A DNA stretch of 64,000 nt from Sulfitobacter indolifex (GCF_022788655.1 NZ_CP084951.1:2852001-2916000); one strand, 5' to 3'. Counted from the stretch's first letter, positions 53,388-63,950 are shown. The notes: generated by a model not told the origin, from the letters alone. A program made the numbers and translations.

Positions 53388-54719
53388 TCAGCCCGCCGCC
53401 CCCATCAATGTGGTGTGAATGTCGATCGCCGCATCGCGGCCCTCGGCCACAGCGGTCACGGTCAGGTCATCGCCGCCGCTGGCGCAGTCGCCGCCCGCCC
53501 AGACCCGGTCAAGGCTGGTGCGTCCTGTGCCATCGACCTTGATCTTACGCCCGTCGAGTTCCGGTAGCCCGTCGCCCAACAGCGTCTGACCGATGGCCTT
53601 GAACACCTGATCGGCCTGCAAGCGCAGAGTCTGCCCGGTGCCTTTCATGGCCTCATCGACATATTCAAACTCAATCTCACGCACCGACCCGTTGCCATGC
53701 ACCGCAATCGGCACCGCATGGGTCACGATCCGCACGCCCTTGGAGGCAGCAAGGTCCTGCTCAAACACACTCGCGTTCATCCGGTCCCGTCCGCGGCGAT
53801 AAACCAGCGTCACGTTCAGCGCGCCCAAAAGCGTGGCCTGAACCGCGGCATCCACCGCCGTCATACCACCACCGATCACCACCACGTCGCGGCCAATTGG
53901 CACGCTGGACATGTCGCCCGACTGGCGCAGTTCCGAGATGAAATCGACCGCATTGGTGACCCCGGCCTTGTCCTCGCCATCGGCACCCAGAGCGTTCACG
54001 CCCACCAGCCCCATGCCAAGGAAGACCGCATCATAGTCGTCCTTCAGCTCAGCCAAAGTGACATCGCGACCCACGGCTGTTTCATGGCGGAACGTGATGC
54101 CGCCAATCTGCATCAGCCAATCCACCTCAGCCTGCGCAAAGCCGTTGGGTGTCTTATAGGCAGCAATGCCATATTCGTTCAGCCCGCCCGGCTTGGGCCG
54201 CGCATCGAGGATTTCAACGTCATGGCCCAGCATCGCCAAACGGTGCGCACAGGACAGACCCGCCGGGCCCGCACCAACGACAGCAACACGCTTGCCGGTC
54301 ACGGCAGCACGCTCAAAAGGGTGCACACCCTGCACCTGCAAGTGATCCGTCGCATAACGCTGCAACTGACCGATCAGCACCGGCTTGCCCTCGGCGATCT
54401 CCCGCACGCAGACCTCTTCGCAAAGGGTCTCTGTCGGACAAACACGGGCGCACATGCCGCCCAGAATGTTCTGGCTCAGGATCGTCTTGGCCGCAGCATC
54501 CGGCGTGCCGGTGGCGATCTGCCGGATGAACAGCGGAATGTCGATGTCGGTCGGACAGGCCGTCATGCAAGGCGCATCATGGCAGAAGTAGCAGCGGTCG
54601 GCCGCGACCAATGCCTCATGCTCATCCAAGGGCGGATGCAAATCCGAAAACCCTTCATCGTAGTTCTGCGGCGCCAGCCGCCCCGGTACGATCCCCGGCT
54701 CAAAGACATCACGTGCCAT
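53388..54719 (-). CDS. preT: NAD-dependent dihydropyrimidine dehydrogenase, subunit PreT
   Basis: This is a 443-residue electron-transfer subunit. The N-terminal Cys-rich region (CYFCHDAPCMTACP, then MCARVCPTETLCEEVC) holds two Fe-S clusters. FAD and NAD(P) Rossmann motifs follow: VAVVGAGPAGLSCAHRLA and VVVIGGGMTAVDAAVQA. Together with PreA it forms the first step of reductive pyrimidine breakdown. A palindromic operator candidate lies about 57 bases upstream. Confidence 0.95.
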   Translation of the reverse strand: MARDVFEPGIVPGRLAPQNYDEGFSDLHPPLDEHEALVAADRCYFCHDAPCMTACPTDIDIPLFIRQIATGTPDAAAKTILSQNILGGMCARVCPTETLCEEVCVREIAEGKPVLIGQLQRYATDHLQVQGVHPFERAAVTGKRVAVVGAGPAGLSCAHRLAMLGHDVEILDARPKPGGLNEYGIAAYKTPNGFAQAEVDWLMQIGGITFRHETAVGRDVTLAELKDDYDAVFLGMGLVGVNALGADGEDKAGVTNAVDFISELRQSGDMSSVPIGRDVVVIGGGMTAVDAAVQATLLGALNVTLVYRRGRDRMNASVFEQDLAASKGVRIVTHAVPIAVHGNGSVREIEFEYVDEAMKGTGQTLRLQADQVFKAIGQTLLGDGLPELDGRKIKVDGTGRTSLDRVWAGGDCASGGDDLTVTAVAEGRDAAIDIHTTLMGAAG

Positions 54720-55051
54720 ATCAAATTCCCTGTCGTTTTCTTGGTGTTTTGAAAATGCTCACACGGAATCATTTTTTTATCAACTGGTAAATTTTTAGAA
54801 ATGCACGCTTGAGGAAAAACCAAGAACCGCTGCCCGTTTTGTAACAGGTAGATGATATTCGATGGGCGTATCCTTGCCTGCTGGCCCTGCGGCAGGAAAA
54901 ATCCTTGATTTTAAAACTGGAGATTCCAATATCGCAACTGCGACGCGAATACTTTTCGACCCGGCTGCCCCAAGGCTCCAGCGATCACGAATTCGACCGA
55001 GCCACGCTGCCGCATGTTGCGGGCAGATCTGACAAAAGGGAGACAGGGGTC
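54720..55051. other. Divergent intergenic region between preT and the second cold-shock gene
   Basis: There are 332 bases without a gene. It holds the RutR-like palindrome at 54776-54791 near preT, and the leader of the cold-shock gene. AT-rich tracts around 54770-54800 probably include the preT promoter. Confidence 0.55.
54776..54791. promoter_or_regulatory. Palindromic operator before preT, candidate RutR-like site
   Basis: TTTATCAACTGGTAAA differs in one arm position from the perfect palindrome TTTACCA-NN-TGGTAAA at 50973. Its position about 57-72 bases before the preT start suits control of the preTA operon by the same TetR regulator. Confidence 0.65.
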
Positions 55052-55258
55052 ATGGCTACTGGCACTGTAAAATGGTTCAACACAACTAAAGGCTTCGGCT
55101 TCATCGCGCCGGACACCGGCGGCAAGGACATCTTTGTTCATATTTCTGCGGTAGAGCGCGCCGGCCTGACCGGACTTGCCGACAATCAGAAAGTGACTTT
55201 CGATGTCGAAGCAGGCCGCGACGGTCGCGAAAGCGCGAGCAACATCGCACTGGCCTGA
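55052..55258 (+). CDS. Cold-shock protein (CspA family), second copy
   Basis: This is a 68-residue cold-shock domain protein with RNP1 KGFGFIAP and RNP2 IFVHISAV. It differs from the 43345 copy at only a few positions (for example DTGGKDI for DGGSKDV). The ATG at 55052 follows an AGGGG ribosome binding site; an upstream open frame is not used. A terminator follows. Confidence 0.94.
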   Translation: MATGTVKWFNTTKGFGFIAPDTGGKDIFVHISAVERAGLTGLADNQKVTFDVEAGRDGRESASNIALA

Positions 55259-55280
55259 TCTGGCCAATTCATAGGTTTGA

Positions 55281-55305
55281 AACGGACGCTGCGGCGTCCG
55301 TTTTC
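55281..55305 (+). terminator. Terminator of the second cold-shock gene
   Basis: AACGGACGC pairs perfectly with GCGTCCGTT around TGCG and is followed by a short T-rich run (TTTTCGTTT). Convergent tesA ends just beyond, at 55308. Confidence 0.8.
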
Positions 55306-55307
55306 GT

Positions 55308-55967
55308 TTAGCGGTCTTGGTCTATGACCTGCGCCGTCAATGCGGCCACCGAGGGGCCGATATCCCCAACAATCAACGACACGCCTTCCGCATTCGGGTG
55401 GATGCCATCGCCTTGAAAATAACGCTGTATCGTTTCGCTCCGCGCGGTGGCTGCCCCCTTTTCCTCAGCCAGCAGACCGGTGAAGAAGTCGGGGTAGAAA
55501 AGCGTTTCATATTGCGCGGCCAAAGCAGGATAGAGCCCTTCAAAATCAGCCTTATAGCCTGCCCCGTAATTGCCCGGTGCAGACATGCCAACCAACAGTA
55601 CATCTACCTTGGCCTGCTCTGCCGCCGCCAAGATCCCGTCGATGTTGCCCCGCGCCTGCGCCGGATCAAGCCCGCGCAGCATGTCATTGCCGCCCAGCGT
55701 CACGATCATCGCGTCCACCTCAGGCGTCAGCGTCCAATCGACCCGCGCCAAACCACCCGCTGTCGTGTCGCCCGAGACACCCGCGTTCACGACCGTTGCT
55801 TCGACGCCTTCGGCGTCCAGCCATGCCTGCAACTGCGGTACAAACCCTTCTTCAGCGGGCAACCCATAGCCTTGGGTCAGGCTGTCGCCCAAGGCCGCGA
55901 TCACCACCTCTTCGGCCTGTGCGGTGCTGCCTAAAATAAAGGCAAAACAGATCAATACCTTGCGCAT
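55308..55967 (-). CDS. tesA: Arylesterase / lysophospholipase (TesA-like, GDSL family)
   Basis: This is a 219-residue exported SGNH hydrolase with signal MRKVLICFAFILGSTAQAEE. It shows block I ALGDSLTQGYGL with Ser29, block III GGNDMLRG, and block V GDGIHPNAEG with catalytic Asp and His. It diverges from an ABC transporter of the YbbA/YbbP type by 49 bases, the same arrangement as tesA-ybbAP in E. coli. Confidence 0.94.
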   Translation of the reverse strand: MRKVLICFAFILGSTAQAEEVVIAALGDSLTQGYGLPAEEGFVPQLQAWLDAEGVEATVVNAGVSGDTTAGGLARVDWTLTPEVDAMIVTLGGNDMLRGLDPAQARGNIDGILAAAEQAKVDVLLVGMSAPGNYGAGYKADFEGLYPALAAQYETLFYPDFFTGLLAEEKGAATARSETIQRYFQGDGIHPNAEGVSLIVGDIGPSVAALTAQVIDQDR

Positions 55968-56016
55968 CCTTCACGGACCTCCATATCCAACTGATACCCT
56001 GAACAAAGGCGGCCCG

Positions 56017-56685
56017 ATGAGCGACCCTGTCTATGACCTTCAAGATGTTACGCTAAGCCTCAAGGGCAATGCCGGAACCGTCGATATTCTGCGCGGCATT
56101 TCGCTGCAGGTCCAGCAGGGGGAGAGCATCGCGCTGACCGGGGCATCGGGATCGGGCAAATCGTCTCTCCTGATGGTCATGGGCGGGCTAGAGCGTGCGA
56201 CGGGCGGCACGGTGATGGCGCTCGGACATGATCTCAGCGCGCTGCGCGAGGACGGATTGGCACAGTTCCGGCAGGGCCGGATGGGAATTGTCTTTCAGTC
56301 CTTTCACCTCATCCCGACCATGACCGCGCTGGAAAATGTCGCCACGCCGCTGGAGCTTTCGGGGGCCGATGACGCCTTTGACCGCGCCCGGGCCGAGCTG
56401 GAGGCCGTAGGCCTTGGCCATCGCCTTAACCAATACCCTGCGCAAATGTCGGGTGGAGAACAGCAGCGTGTGGCCCTCGCCCGCGCCGCTGCACCGCGTC
56501 CGGCGATCCTGCTGGCGGATGAGCCGACAGGCAGCCTCGACAGTCGCAATGGGGCCGCGATCATGGACCTGCTGTTTGAGTTGCGCGACCGCCATGGTGC
56601 GACGCTGGTGCTAGTGACCCATGCTGATGATCTGGCCCAACGCTGCGACCGGGTTGTCGAACTCCGCGACGGACGTCTCGCATGA
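56017..56685 (+). CDS. ABC transporter ATP-binding protein (YbbA/LolD-like)
   Basis: This is a 222-residue ATPase of the MacB/LolD group. Walker A TGASGSGKSS is at residues 41-50, signature MSGGEQQRVALARAA and Walker B ILLADEPTGSLD follow. Start at 56017 has AAAGGCGG upstream; an earlier frame overlaps tesA's promoter region. It overlaps the permease start (ATGA) and pairs with it. Confidence 0.94.
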   Translation: MSDPVYDLQDVTLSLKGNAGTVDILRGISLQVQQGESIALTGASGSGKSSLLMVMGGLERATGGTVMALGHDLSALREDGLAQFRQGRMGIVFQSFHLIPTMTALENVATPLELSGADDAFDRARAELEAVGLGHRLNQYPAQMSGGEQQRVALARAAAPRPAILLADEPTGSLDSRNGAAIMDLLFELRDRHGATLVLVTHADDLAQRCDRVVELRDGRLA

Positions 56686-59213
56686 GCTTGACCCTCGCGG
56701 CCCGCTTCGCCCGCCGGGAAATGCGCGGTGGACTGCGTGGCTTTCGCTTGCTGTTAGCCTGCCTCGCGCTTGGCGTCGCGGCCTTGGCCGCTGTCGGCTC
56801 TGTCCGCGCGGCGATCGAGGCAGGGTTGGAATCCGAAGGTGCAGCGCTTTTGGGCGGCGATGCCGAGCTTGATTTCACCTATCGATTCGCCAACGCGGAT
56901 GAGCGGGACTGGATGGCCGCCCGCGCGACGCATGTGTCCGAGATTGTCGAATTCCGCTCTATGGCTGTGACAGGGCAAGGCGACACATCCGAGCGCGCGC
57001 TGACGCAGGTCAAAGCCGTTGATGATCTCTATCCCCTAATCGGTCAGATGGTGCTGGACCCTGCCATGCCGCTGGCCGACGCCCTTGCGCCCCATACCAA
57101 AGGCCAGCCCGGCGCGGTGATGGAACGGGCGCTGGCGGATCGTCTCGCGCTCACCCCCGGTGATACCTTTGCCCTTGGAGAGGTCGAATTCACCCTCTCT
57201 GCCCTGATCCAACGCGAACCGGATTCCGCCGCCAGCGGCTTTTCTCTCGGCCCGCGTACGCTGGTGCTGCGCGAGGCGCTAGAAGGCTCAGGCCTGCTGG
57301 CCTCTGGCACGCTGTTCAACAGCAAATACCGACTAGAATTGCTCGAGGGCACCGCCCTTGACCCGCTTGAAGCCGAGGCGAAAGAGCGGTTTGCCGATGC
57401 CGGGATGCGCTGGACGGATGCCCGCAACGGCGCCCCTGGCGTGGCGCGGTTTGTTGAACGGCTCAGCGCGTTTCTGGTGCTGGTGGGGCTTTCGGGGCTG
57501 GCAGTTGGCGGGGTCGGTGTGGCCGCTGCCGTGCGCGCCTATCTGCAACGCAAGACCGCCGTGATCGCCACCTTCCGCGCAATGGGGGCAACACGGGCGA
57601 CGATCTTTCAAACCTATTTCATCCAAGTGGGCATTCTGGCCATCATGGGTGTGGCGCTTGGCCTGCTGATCGGCGCAGGGTTGCCGCTGCTGCTGTCGCC
57701 GTTGATCGAGGCCAGCCTGCCCCTGCCCGCCCGTTTTGCAATCTACCCCCTGCCCTTAATCGAAGCCGCGCTCTATGGCCTCATAACCGCCGCGCTCTTC
57801 ACCCTTTGGCCGCTTGCCCGCAGCGCAGATGTGCGTGCCGCGACCTTGTTTCGCGACGACTGGCAGCGCCAATCGCCGTGGCCTGCTGTGCCCTACCTCA
57901 TTGCCATTGCCGCCCTTTTGGCAGCGCTGTTGGCGCTGGCGGGCTGGTTCAACGGGTCATGGTCGCTGACACTTTGGACGCTTGGCGGGCTGGCCGCGAC
58001 GCTGGCCGTTCTGGCGTTCGCCGCTGCCCTGTTGCGCCTCATTTCCCGCGCCGCGGCCCGACGCGCCCGCGGGCATCCACGCTTGCGGTGGGCGCTGGCC
58101 GCGATTGGCGGACCGGGCGAAGGGGCGACAGCCGTGGTGCTGGCGCTTGGGCTGGGGCTGTCGGTGCTCGCCGCCGTGGGCCAGATCGATGGCAATCTGC
58201 GCCGCGCGATCTCGGGCAACCTGCCGGATGTGGCACCGTCTTACTTTTTCGTCGATATTCAGAAAGATCAGATGCCGGGCTATACCGCGCGGCTGGAAGG
58301 TGATCCGGCCGTGTCGCGCATCGAAAGCGCCCCAATGCTGCGCGGCGTAATAACCGAGATCAATGGCCGCCCGGCCCGCGAAGTTGCGGGCGACCACTGG
58401 GTCGTGCGCGGCGATCGGGGCGTGACCTATGCCGCTCTACCAGGCGAAGATACGCGGATCACGGCAGGCGAATGGTGGCCCGAAGATTACAGCGGCGATC
58501 CGCAAATTAGCTTTGCCGCCGAAGAGGCCGAAGAGATCGGCCTTGAGCTGGGCGATACGCTCAGCGTCAACATTCTTGGCCGGGACATCACCGGTACGAT
58601 CACCAGTTTCCGCGAGGTCGATTTTTCGACCGCCGGGATCGGTTTTGTCCTGACGATGAACCCCGCGGCCCTTGCAGGCGCACCGCATAGTTTCATCTCG
58701 ACCGTCTATGCCGAACCCGAGGCCGAAGCGGCAATCCTGCGCGACCTTGCCGGAGAGTACCCCAATATCACCGCAATCCGTGTGCGTGACGCCATCGACC
58801 GCGTGGCGGCAGTGCTGGCCGGGTTGGCCTCGGCGATTTCGTTCGGCGCATTAGCCACGCTGGCAACGGGCTTCATGGTGCTGATCGGTGCCGCCGCCGC
58901 GGGCACCGGGGCGCGCAGCTATGAGGCAGCGCTGCTGAAAACCATGGGTGCATCCCGCCGAGCAATCGCCACCAGCTTTGTGCTGCGCGCCGCCTTGCTC
59001 GGCCTTTTTGCCGGAGCCGTGGCGCTGCTGGCGGGCATCACCGGGGGCTGGGCGGTGAGTCATTACGTCATGGAGACCGATTTCGCCGTGGTCTGGCCGA
59101 ATGCGCTGATGATCATCACAGGCGGGGTGCTGGCCACCGTGCTGGCGGGCTTGGGCTTTGCGCTGAAAGCGCTGAACGCCCGGCCTGCGGATATGCTTAG
59201 GGCGCAGGAATGA
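56682..59213 (+). CDS. ABC transporter permease, FtsX/YbbP-like
   Basis: This is an 843-residue inner-membrane protein with about ten spans: an N-terminal span, three spans around residues 260-370, two more near 410-450, and further ones at the C-terminus. Large periplasmic domains follow the first span and lie in the middle. The FtsX domains are visible near AFLVLVGLSGLAVGGVGVAA and YEAALLKTMGASRRAIATSF. It works with the ATPase at 56017; the substrate (lipid or lipoprotein related) is unknown. Confidence 0.93.
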   Translation: MSLTLAARFARREMRGGLRGFRLLLACLALGVAALAAVGSVRAAIEAGLESEGAALLGGDAELDFTYRFANADERDWMAARATHVSEIVEFRSMAVTGQGDTSERALTQVKAVDDLYPLIGQMVLDPAMPLADALAPHTKGQPGAVMERALADRLALTPGDTFALGEVEFTLSALIQREPDSAASGFSLGPRTLVLREALEGSGLLASGTLFNSKYRLELLEGTALDPLEAEAKERFADAGMRWTDARNGAPGVARFVERLSAFLVLVGLSGLAVGGVGVAAAVRAYLQRKTAVIATFRAMGATRATIFQTYFIQVGILAIMGVALGLLIGAGLPLLLSPLIEASLPLPARFAIYPLPLIEAALYGLITAALFTLWPLARSADVRAATLFRDDWQRQSPWPAVPYLIAIAALLAALLALAGWFNGSWSLTLWTLGGLAATLAVLAFAAALLRLISRAAARRARGHPRLRWALAAIGGPGEGATAVVLALGLGLSVLAAVGQIDGNLRRAISGNLPDVAPSYFFVDIQKDQMPGYTARLEGDPAVSRIESAPMLRGVITEINGRPAREVAGDHWVVRGDRGVTYAALPGEDTRITAGEWWPEDYSGDPQISFAAEEAEEIGLELGDTLSVNILGRDITGTITSFREVDFSTAGIGFVLTMNPAALAGAPHSFISTVYAEPEAEAAILRDLAGEYPNITAIRVRDAIDRVAAVLAGLASAISFGALATLATGFMVLIGAAAAGTGARSYEAALLKTMGASRRAIATSFVLRAALLGLFAGAVALLAGITGGWAVSHYVMETDFAVVWPNALMIITGGVLATVLAGLGFALKALNARPADMLRAQE

Positions 59214-59245
59214 TCCCGCGCCCTTAGGCTGTCTTGGCGGTCTGA

Positions 59246-62092
59246 TTACTCAGCCGCTTCGGCGTAGTCTTCCAGCGGCGGGCAGGTGCAGATCAGGTTG
59301 CGGTCGCCATGCACGTTGTCGACGCGGTTGACCGGCGGCCAGTATTTGTCGACGCGGAAGGCACCCGGAGGGAAGCAGCCCTGCTCGCGGCTGTAGGGCC
59401 GATCGCCCCATTCCACGACCAGATCTTCCACCGTATGTGGCGCATTCTTGAGCGGGTTGTTGGCGCGGTCCATGCGGCCCTCTTCGATCTCGCGAATTTC
59501 TTCGCGGATCGCCAGCATCGCGTCACAGAAGCGGTCGAGCTCGGCCTTAGTCTCCGACTCAGTCGGCTCAACCATCAGCGTACCCGCCACCGGCCAAGAC
59601 ATCGTCGGCGCGTGGAAGCCACAGTCGACCAGACGTTTGGCCACATCTTCGTTGGTGACGCCCGCCGTTTCTTCATAGGGGCGCACGTCGATGATGCACT
59701 CATGCGCCACCCGGCCTGTGGGGCCTTTGTAGAGCACGTCATAGGCCCCTTCGAGGCGCTTGGCGATGTAGTTGGCGTTCAGGATCGCGACCCGTGTGGC
59801 CTGTGTCAGCCCGTCGCCGCCCATCATCAGGCAGTAGGACCAAGAAATCGGCAGCAGGGAGGGCGAACCGTAAGGGGCTGCCGAGACCGCCGTGCCTTCT
59901 TCATTCGGATGGCCCGGCAGATGTGGGATCAAGTGCGATTTGACACCAATTGGCCCCATGCCGGGGCCGCCGCCGCCATGCGGAATGCAGAAGGTCTTGT
60001 GCAGGTTCAGGTGGCTCACGTCGCCGCCCAGATCGCCGGGGCGCGACAGGCCCACCATGGCGTTCATATTTGCGCCGTCGATATAGACCTGACCGCCGTG
60101 ATCGTGGGTGATCTTGGTGACCTCATGCACGGTTTCCTCAAACACGCCGTGGGTCGAGGGGTAGGTGATCATGCAACCGGCGAGGTTTTCGCTGTGCTGC
60201 TCGGCCTTGGCGCGGAAATCATCGAGGTCGATGTCACCGTTGGCGGCAGTTTTGATGACCACAACCTTCCAGCCCACCATCTGCGCCGACGCCGGGTTGG
60301 TGCCATGCGCGCTCATCGGGATCAGACAAATGTTGCGGTGCCCCTGCCCCTGCTCGCGGTGGTACGCGGCGATGGTCAGCAGCCCCGCATATTCCCCCTG
60401 CGCGCCGGAGTTCGGCTGCATGGAGATCGCGTCATAGCCGGTGATGTCGCACAATTTGTCGCTCAGATCGTCGATCATTTCCTTGTAGCCGAGCGCCTGG
60501 TCGGCGGGCACGAAGGGGTGAATGAGCGAGAATTCACGCCATGTCACCGGCATCATTTCCGCCGCCGAGTTCAGCTTCATGGTGCAAGACCCCAGCGGGA
60601 TCATCGCACGGTCCAGCGCCAGATCACGATCCGCAAGGCGGCGCATATAGCGCATCATCTCGGTTTCCGCCCGGTTCATGTGGAAGATCGGGTGCGTGAG
60701 GTACGCGCTGGTGCGGACCATGGCGTCGGGCAAGCGGTACTCGGGGTTAAAGTTGTCATCGGCCTGACGGATGCCAAAGGCGCGCCAGACCGCTTCGATG
60801 GTATCGGGGCGCGTGCGCTCGTCCAGCGAGATGCCGACGCGGGTTTCACCGACGCGGCGCAGGTTGATGCCCTCGTCCACAGCGGATTTCATCACTGCGG
60901 CCTGCAGCGGACCAACATCAACGGTGATCGTGTCGAAATAGGCTTTTGGATCGACCTTGAAGCCCGCCGCTTCCAGCCCTTTGGCCAGACGCACGGTCTT
61001 GCGATGGATACGCTGCGCGATGGCTTTTAGCCCCTCGGGGCCGTGGAAGACAGCATACATCGAGGCCATGACAGCCAACAGCGCCTGCGCGGTACAGACG
61101 TTCGAGGTCGCCTTCTCACGGCGGATGTGCTGCTCGCGGGTTTGGAGCGACAGACGGTAGGCGCGGTTGCCGTGCGTGTCGATCGACACGCCGACAATCC
61201 GCCCCGGCATGGCGCGTTTCATCGCGTCGCGGCAGGCCATATAAGCAGCATGCGGACCGCCGTAGCCCTCGGGCACACCGAACCGCTGTGTCGAACCCAC
61301 GGCAATGTCAGCACCCATCGCGCCCGGCTCTTTCAGGAGGGTCAGCGCCAACGGATCGGCGGTGACGATGCCGATGGCCTTGGCGTCGTGCAGCGCGGTC
61401 ATGTGGTCGGTGAAGTCGCGCACATGGCCGTAGGTGCCGGGGTATTGGAAAATCGCGCCAAAGACCTTGTCGGCCTCCATCTTGTCGGGGTCACCAACAA
61501 TCACTTCGATGCCCAGCGGCTCGGCGCGGGTCTTCATCACGGCGATGTTCTGCGGGTGACAGTCGCGGTCCACGAAGAAGGCCATCGCCTTGGACTTTGA
61601 GCCACGCAGCGCCATGGTCATCGCCTCGGCACAGGCGGTGGCTTCATCCAGCAGCGAGGCATTGGCAATCTCCAGCCCCGTCAGGTCGCTCACCATCGTC
61701 TGGAAGTTCAACAGCGCCTCAAGACGGCCCTGCGAAATCTCAGGCTGGTAGGGCGTATAGGCCGTGTACCACGCCGGGTTCTCCAGAATGTTGCGCTGGA
61801 TCGCCGGGGGCGTCACCGTTCCGTGGTAGCCCTGCCCGATTAGGCTGGTAAGCACCTTGTTCTTGCCCGCGATGGTGCGCATGTGCTCCAGCACTTCGCG
61901 CTCGCTCATCGCCTTGCCGAAATCGAGCGGCTCTTTGGCGCGGATCGCCTTCGGCATCGTGTCGTCAATCAACGCGTCGAGGCTTCCGGCCCCCACGGTT
62001 TCAAGCATCTGCGACATCTCGGAAGGGGACGGGCCAATGTGACGCCGGTTGGCGAAATCATAAGGCAAATAGTCGGTGGGCTTAAAGCTCAT
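59246..62092 (-). CDS. gcvP: Glycine dehydrogenase (decarboxylating), P-protein
   Basis: This is a 948-residue PLP enzyme that decarboxylates glycine and passes the aminomethyl group to GcvH. It has the full two-halved P-protein: [20 protein letters not shown] in the first half and the PLP-lysine site [18 protein letters not shown] in the second. The ATG at 62092 ([12 protein letters not shown]) is chosen; an upstream frame extension is not supported. It is last in the gcvT-gcvH-gcvP operon. Confidence 0.96.
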   Translation of the reverse strand: MSFKPTDYLPYDFANRRHIGPSPSEMSQMLETVGAGSLDALIDDTMPKAIRAKEPLDFGKAMSEREVLEHMRTIAGKNKVLTSLIGQGYHGTVTPPAIQRNILENPAWYTAYTPYQPEISQGRLEALLNFQTMVSDLTGLEIANASLLDEATACAEAMTMALRGSKSKAMAFFVDRDCHPQNIAVMKTRAEPLGIEVIVGDPDKMEADKVFGAIFQYPGTYGHVRDFTDHMTALHDAKAIGIVTADPLALTLLKEPGAMGADIAVGSTQRFGVPEGYGGPHAAYMACRDAMKRAMPGRIVGVSIDTHGNRAYRLSLQTREQHIRREKATSNVCTAQALLAVMASMYAVFHGPEGLKAIAQRIHRKTVRLAKGLEAAGFKVDPKAYFDTITVDVGPLQAAVMKSAVDEGINLRRVGETRVGISLDERTRPDTIEAVWRAFGIRQADDNFNPEYRLPDAMVRTSAYLTHPIFHMNRAETEMMRYMRRLADRDLALDRAMIPLGSCTMKLNSAAEMMPVTWREFSLIHPFVPADQALGYKEMIDDLSDKLCDITGYDAISMQPNSGAQGEYAGLLTIAAYHREQGQGHRNICLIPMSAHGTNPASAQMVGWKVVVIKTAANGDIDLDDFRAKAEQHSENLAGCMITYPSTHGVFEETVHEVTKITHDHGGQVYIDGANMNAMVGLSRPGDLGGDVSHLNLHKTFCIPHGGGGPGMGPIGVKSHLIPHLPGHPNEEGTAVSAAPYGSPSLLPISWSYCLMMGGDGLTQATRVAILNANYIAKRLEGAYDVLYKGPTGRVAHECIIDVRPYEETAGVTNEDVAKRLVDCGFHAPTMSWPVAGTLMVEPTESETKAELDRFCDAMLAIREEIREIEEGRMDRANNPLKNAPHTVEDLVVEWGDRPYSREQGCFPPGAFRVDKYWPPVNRVDNVHGDRNLICTCPPLEDYAEAAE

Positions 62093-62204
62093 GTCAGGTT
62101 CCTCGTCACGGCGCAGCAGCGGCGCCCCCTGTTTGTGGCGCGCCGCCCAAAGCGGGCGACGCAGATGATCAGCATCATGCCGGTCCCCCGGCACGCGCGG
62201 CGGT

Positions 62205-62564
62205 TTAGCCGATGAATTTCTGGTAAGCGGCTTCGTCCATGAAGTCGTCCATCTGGCTGGCGTCGGTGAACTTCAGCTTAAAGAACCACGCCTCGCCCTG
62301 CGGGTCGTCGTTGACCATGCTGGGATTGTCGGTCAGCGTGCTGTTCACCTCGGTGATTTCTCCGTCGATGGGCGCAAGGATGTCCGACGCCGCCTTGACG
62401 GATTCGATCACAACCACTTCGTCATCTTTGCTGACGGTGGTGCCTTCATCGGGCAATTCGACAAAGACCACGTCGCCCAGTTGCTCAGCCGCGTGACTGG
62501 TGATGCCCACAACCACTTCGTCACCCTCGACGCGCAGCCATTCATGTTCTTCGGTAAATTTCAT
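62205..62564 (-). CDS. gcvH: Glycine cleavage system H protein
   Basis: This is a 119-residue lipoyl carrier protein. The lipoylation site is Lys57 in [11 protein letters not shown], flanked by the usual GDVVFVELP and LNDDPQGE-like WFFKLK elements. It shuttles the aminomethyl intermediate between GcvP and GcvT. It lies 21 bases after gcvT and 112 before gcvP. Confidence 0.97.
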   Translation of the reverse strand: MKFTEEHEWLRVEGDEVVVGITSHAAEQLGDVVFVELPDEGTTVSKDDEVVVIESVKAASDILAPIDGEITEVNSTLTDNPSMVNDDPQGEAWFFKLKFTDASQMDDFMDEAAYQKFIG

Positions 62565-62585
62565 CTCAATTATCCCTGTGTAGAT

Positions 62586-63719
62586 TCAGCGTTTGAAGTT
62601 CGCCGCAACGAACGGCATTTTCGTGACAGTCAGTGGCAAGCGCTTGCCGCGTACTTCGCCCCAAAGCGGCGTATCGACCTTCGCATGCTCGGCGGTGACA
62701 TAGCCCATGGCAACCGGGCCGCCAACCGTTGGGCCAAAGCCGCCAGAAGTCACGGTGCCGACTTCATTGCCGCCCTCAGCGGCATCAAAGATCGCCACAC
62801 CTTCGCGCATCGGCGCACGGCCTTCGGGCAGCAGCCCCACGCGTTTGCGCGGCGCACCATCGGCCAGTTGTTGCAAAATCACCCCGGCACCGGGGAAACC
62901 ACCCGCGCGCGCACCATCATTGCGGCGCACCTTCTGGATCGCCCAGTTCAGCGCCGCCTCAACAGGCGTGGTGGTGGTGTCGATGTCATGGCCATACAGA
63001 CAAAGCCCGCCCTCAAGCCGCAGACTGTCGCGCGCGCCAAGGCCGATCGGCTCGACTTCTTCCAGCGCCAGCAACTTGCGCGCCAGCGCTTCGGCGTCGG
63101 CATTTGCGACCGAAATTTCATAGCCGTCTTCGCCAGTATAGCCCGAGCGCGACAGCGTGACGGTGATCCCGTCGATGTCGACATCTTTGGCCACGTCCAT
63201 AAACTTCATATCCGCCACCAAGGGCTGCAACCGCGCCAGTGCGGCTTCGGCCTGCGGCCCTTGCAGTGCCAACAATGCGCGGTCGTCCAGCACCTCGATC
63301 TCACAGGTCTCCGACAGCGCCTCTTTCATCAAGGCAATGTCATCATCCTTACAACCAGCATTCACGACGACAAACAGATGATCGCCCAGATTGGCCAGCA
63401 TCAAATCGTCCAGAATACCGCCGTTGGGATCGGTGAACATCGCATAGCGCTGGCGCATTTCACCCAGACCCAGCACATCAACCGGCACCAGCGTCTCCAT
63501 CGCCAAGGCCGCATCATCATAGCTGCCCGACTTCGCACGCACCACGACCTGCCCCATATGGCTCACATCAAACAACCCAGCGGCGGCGCGGGTGTGCAGG
63601 TGCTCTTTCATCACGCCAAGGGGGTATTGCACGGGCATCGCATAGCCCGCAAAGGGCACCATCTTGGCCCCCAGTTCCACATGCAAATCATGCAATGCCG
63701 TCTGCTTGAGATCGCTCAT
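62586..63719 (-). CDS. gcvT: Aminomethyltransferase (glycine cleavage T protein)
   Basis: This is a 377-residue folate-dependent enzyme. It shows the GcvT motifs MVPFAGYAMPVQYPLGVMKEH, GLFDVSHMGQ, the folate-binding SRSGYTGEDGYEI segment and the C-terminal GGFGPTVGGPVAMGYV. It is the first gene of the operon and lies 80 bases after a tandem glycine riboswitch. AGGAAAGG precedes its ATG. Confidence 0.97.
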   Translation of the reverse strand: MSDLKQTALHDLHVELGAKMVPFAGYAMPVQYPLGVMKEHLHTRAAAGLFDVSHMGQVVVRAKSGSYDDAALAMETLVPVDVLGLGEMRQRYAMFTDPNGGILDDLMLANLGDHLFVVVNAGCKDDDIALMKEALSETCEIEVLDDRALLALQGPQAEAALARLQPLVADMKFMDVAKDVDIDGITVTLSRSGYTGEDGYEISVANADAEALARKLLALEEVEPIGLGARDSLRLEGGLCLYGHDIDTTTTPVEAALNWAIQKVRRNDGARAGGFPGAGVILQQLADGAPRKRVGLLPEGRAPMREGVAIFDAAEGGNEVGTVTSGGFGPTVGGPVAMGYVTAEHAKVDTPLWGEVRGKRLPLTVTKMPFVAANFKR

Positions 63720-63799
63720 CCGGTTCGCCTTTCCTGTCGCTTCCGGATGACCTTTTTGACCATGCCGGCACCTCTGCGCAGCGTCTGCCGCGCATGATG

Positions 63800-63950
63800 C
63801 CCCCTCTGTCCTTCCGCCTGAGATCGTTATCCCTTCGGCGTGCGCATCCGCGCATCTCTCCAGAGTTTTTGGTCACGTCGCGGTCCTGGGGCCTGAGAGT
63901 TTCCGGGGCGGTTGCTCCTTCGGCATCGGTATTAACCGATTCTCCCGTGA
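63800..63950 (-). ncRNA. Tandem glycine riboswitch
   Basis: Read on the minus strand, the leader shows two successive glycine aptamers. The first (about 63950-63884) has ACGGGAGAAT at its start, GCCGAAGGAGCAACCGCCCC and ACTCTCAGG. The second (63865-63800) has CTCTGGAGAG, GCCGAAGGGATAAC, CTCAGGCGGAAGGACAGAGG. The pair is the classic form that binds glycine and activates gcv expression. No strong terminator follows before gcvT, so control of translation initiation is more likely than attenuation. Confidence 0.93.
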
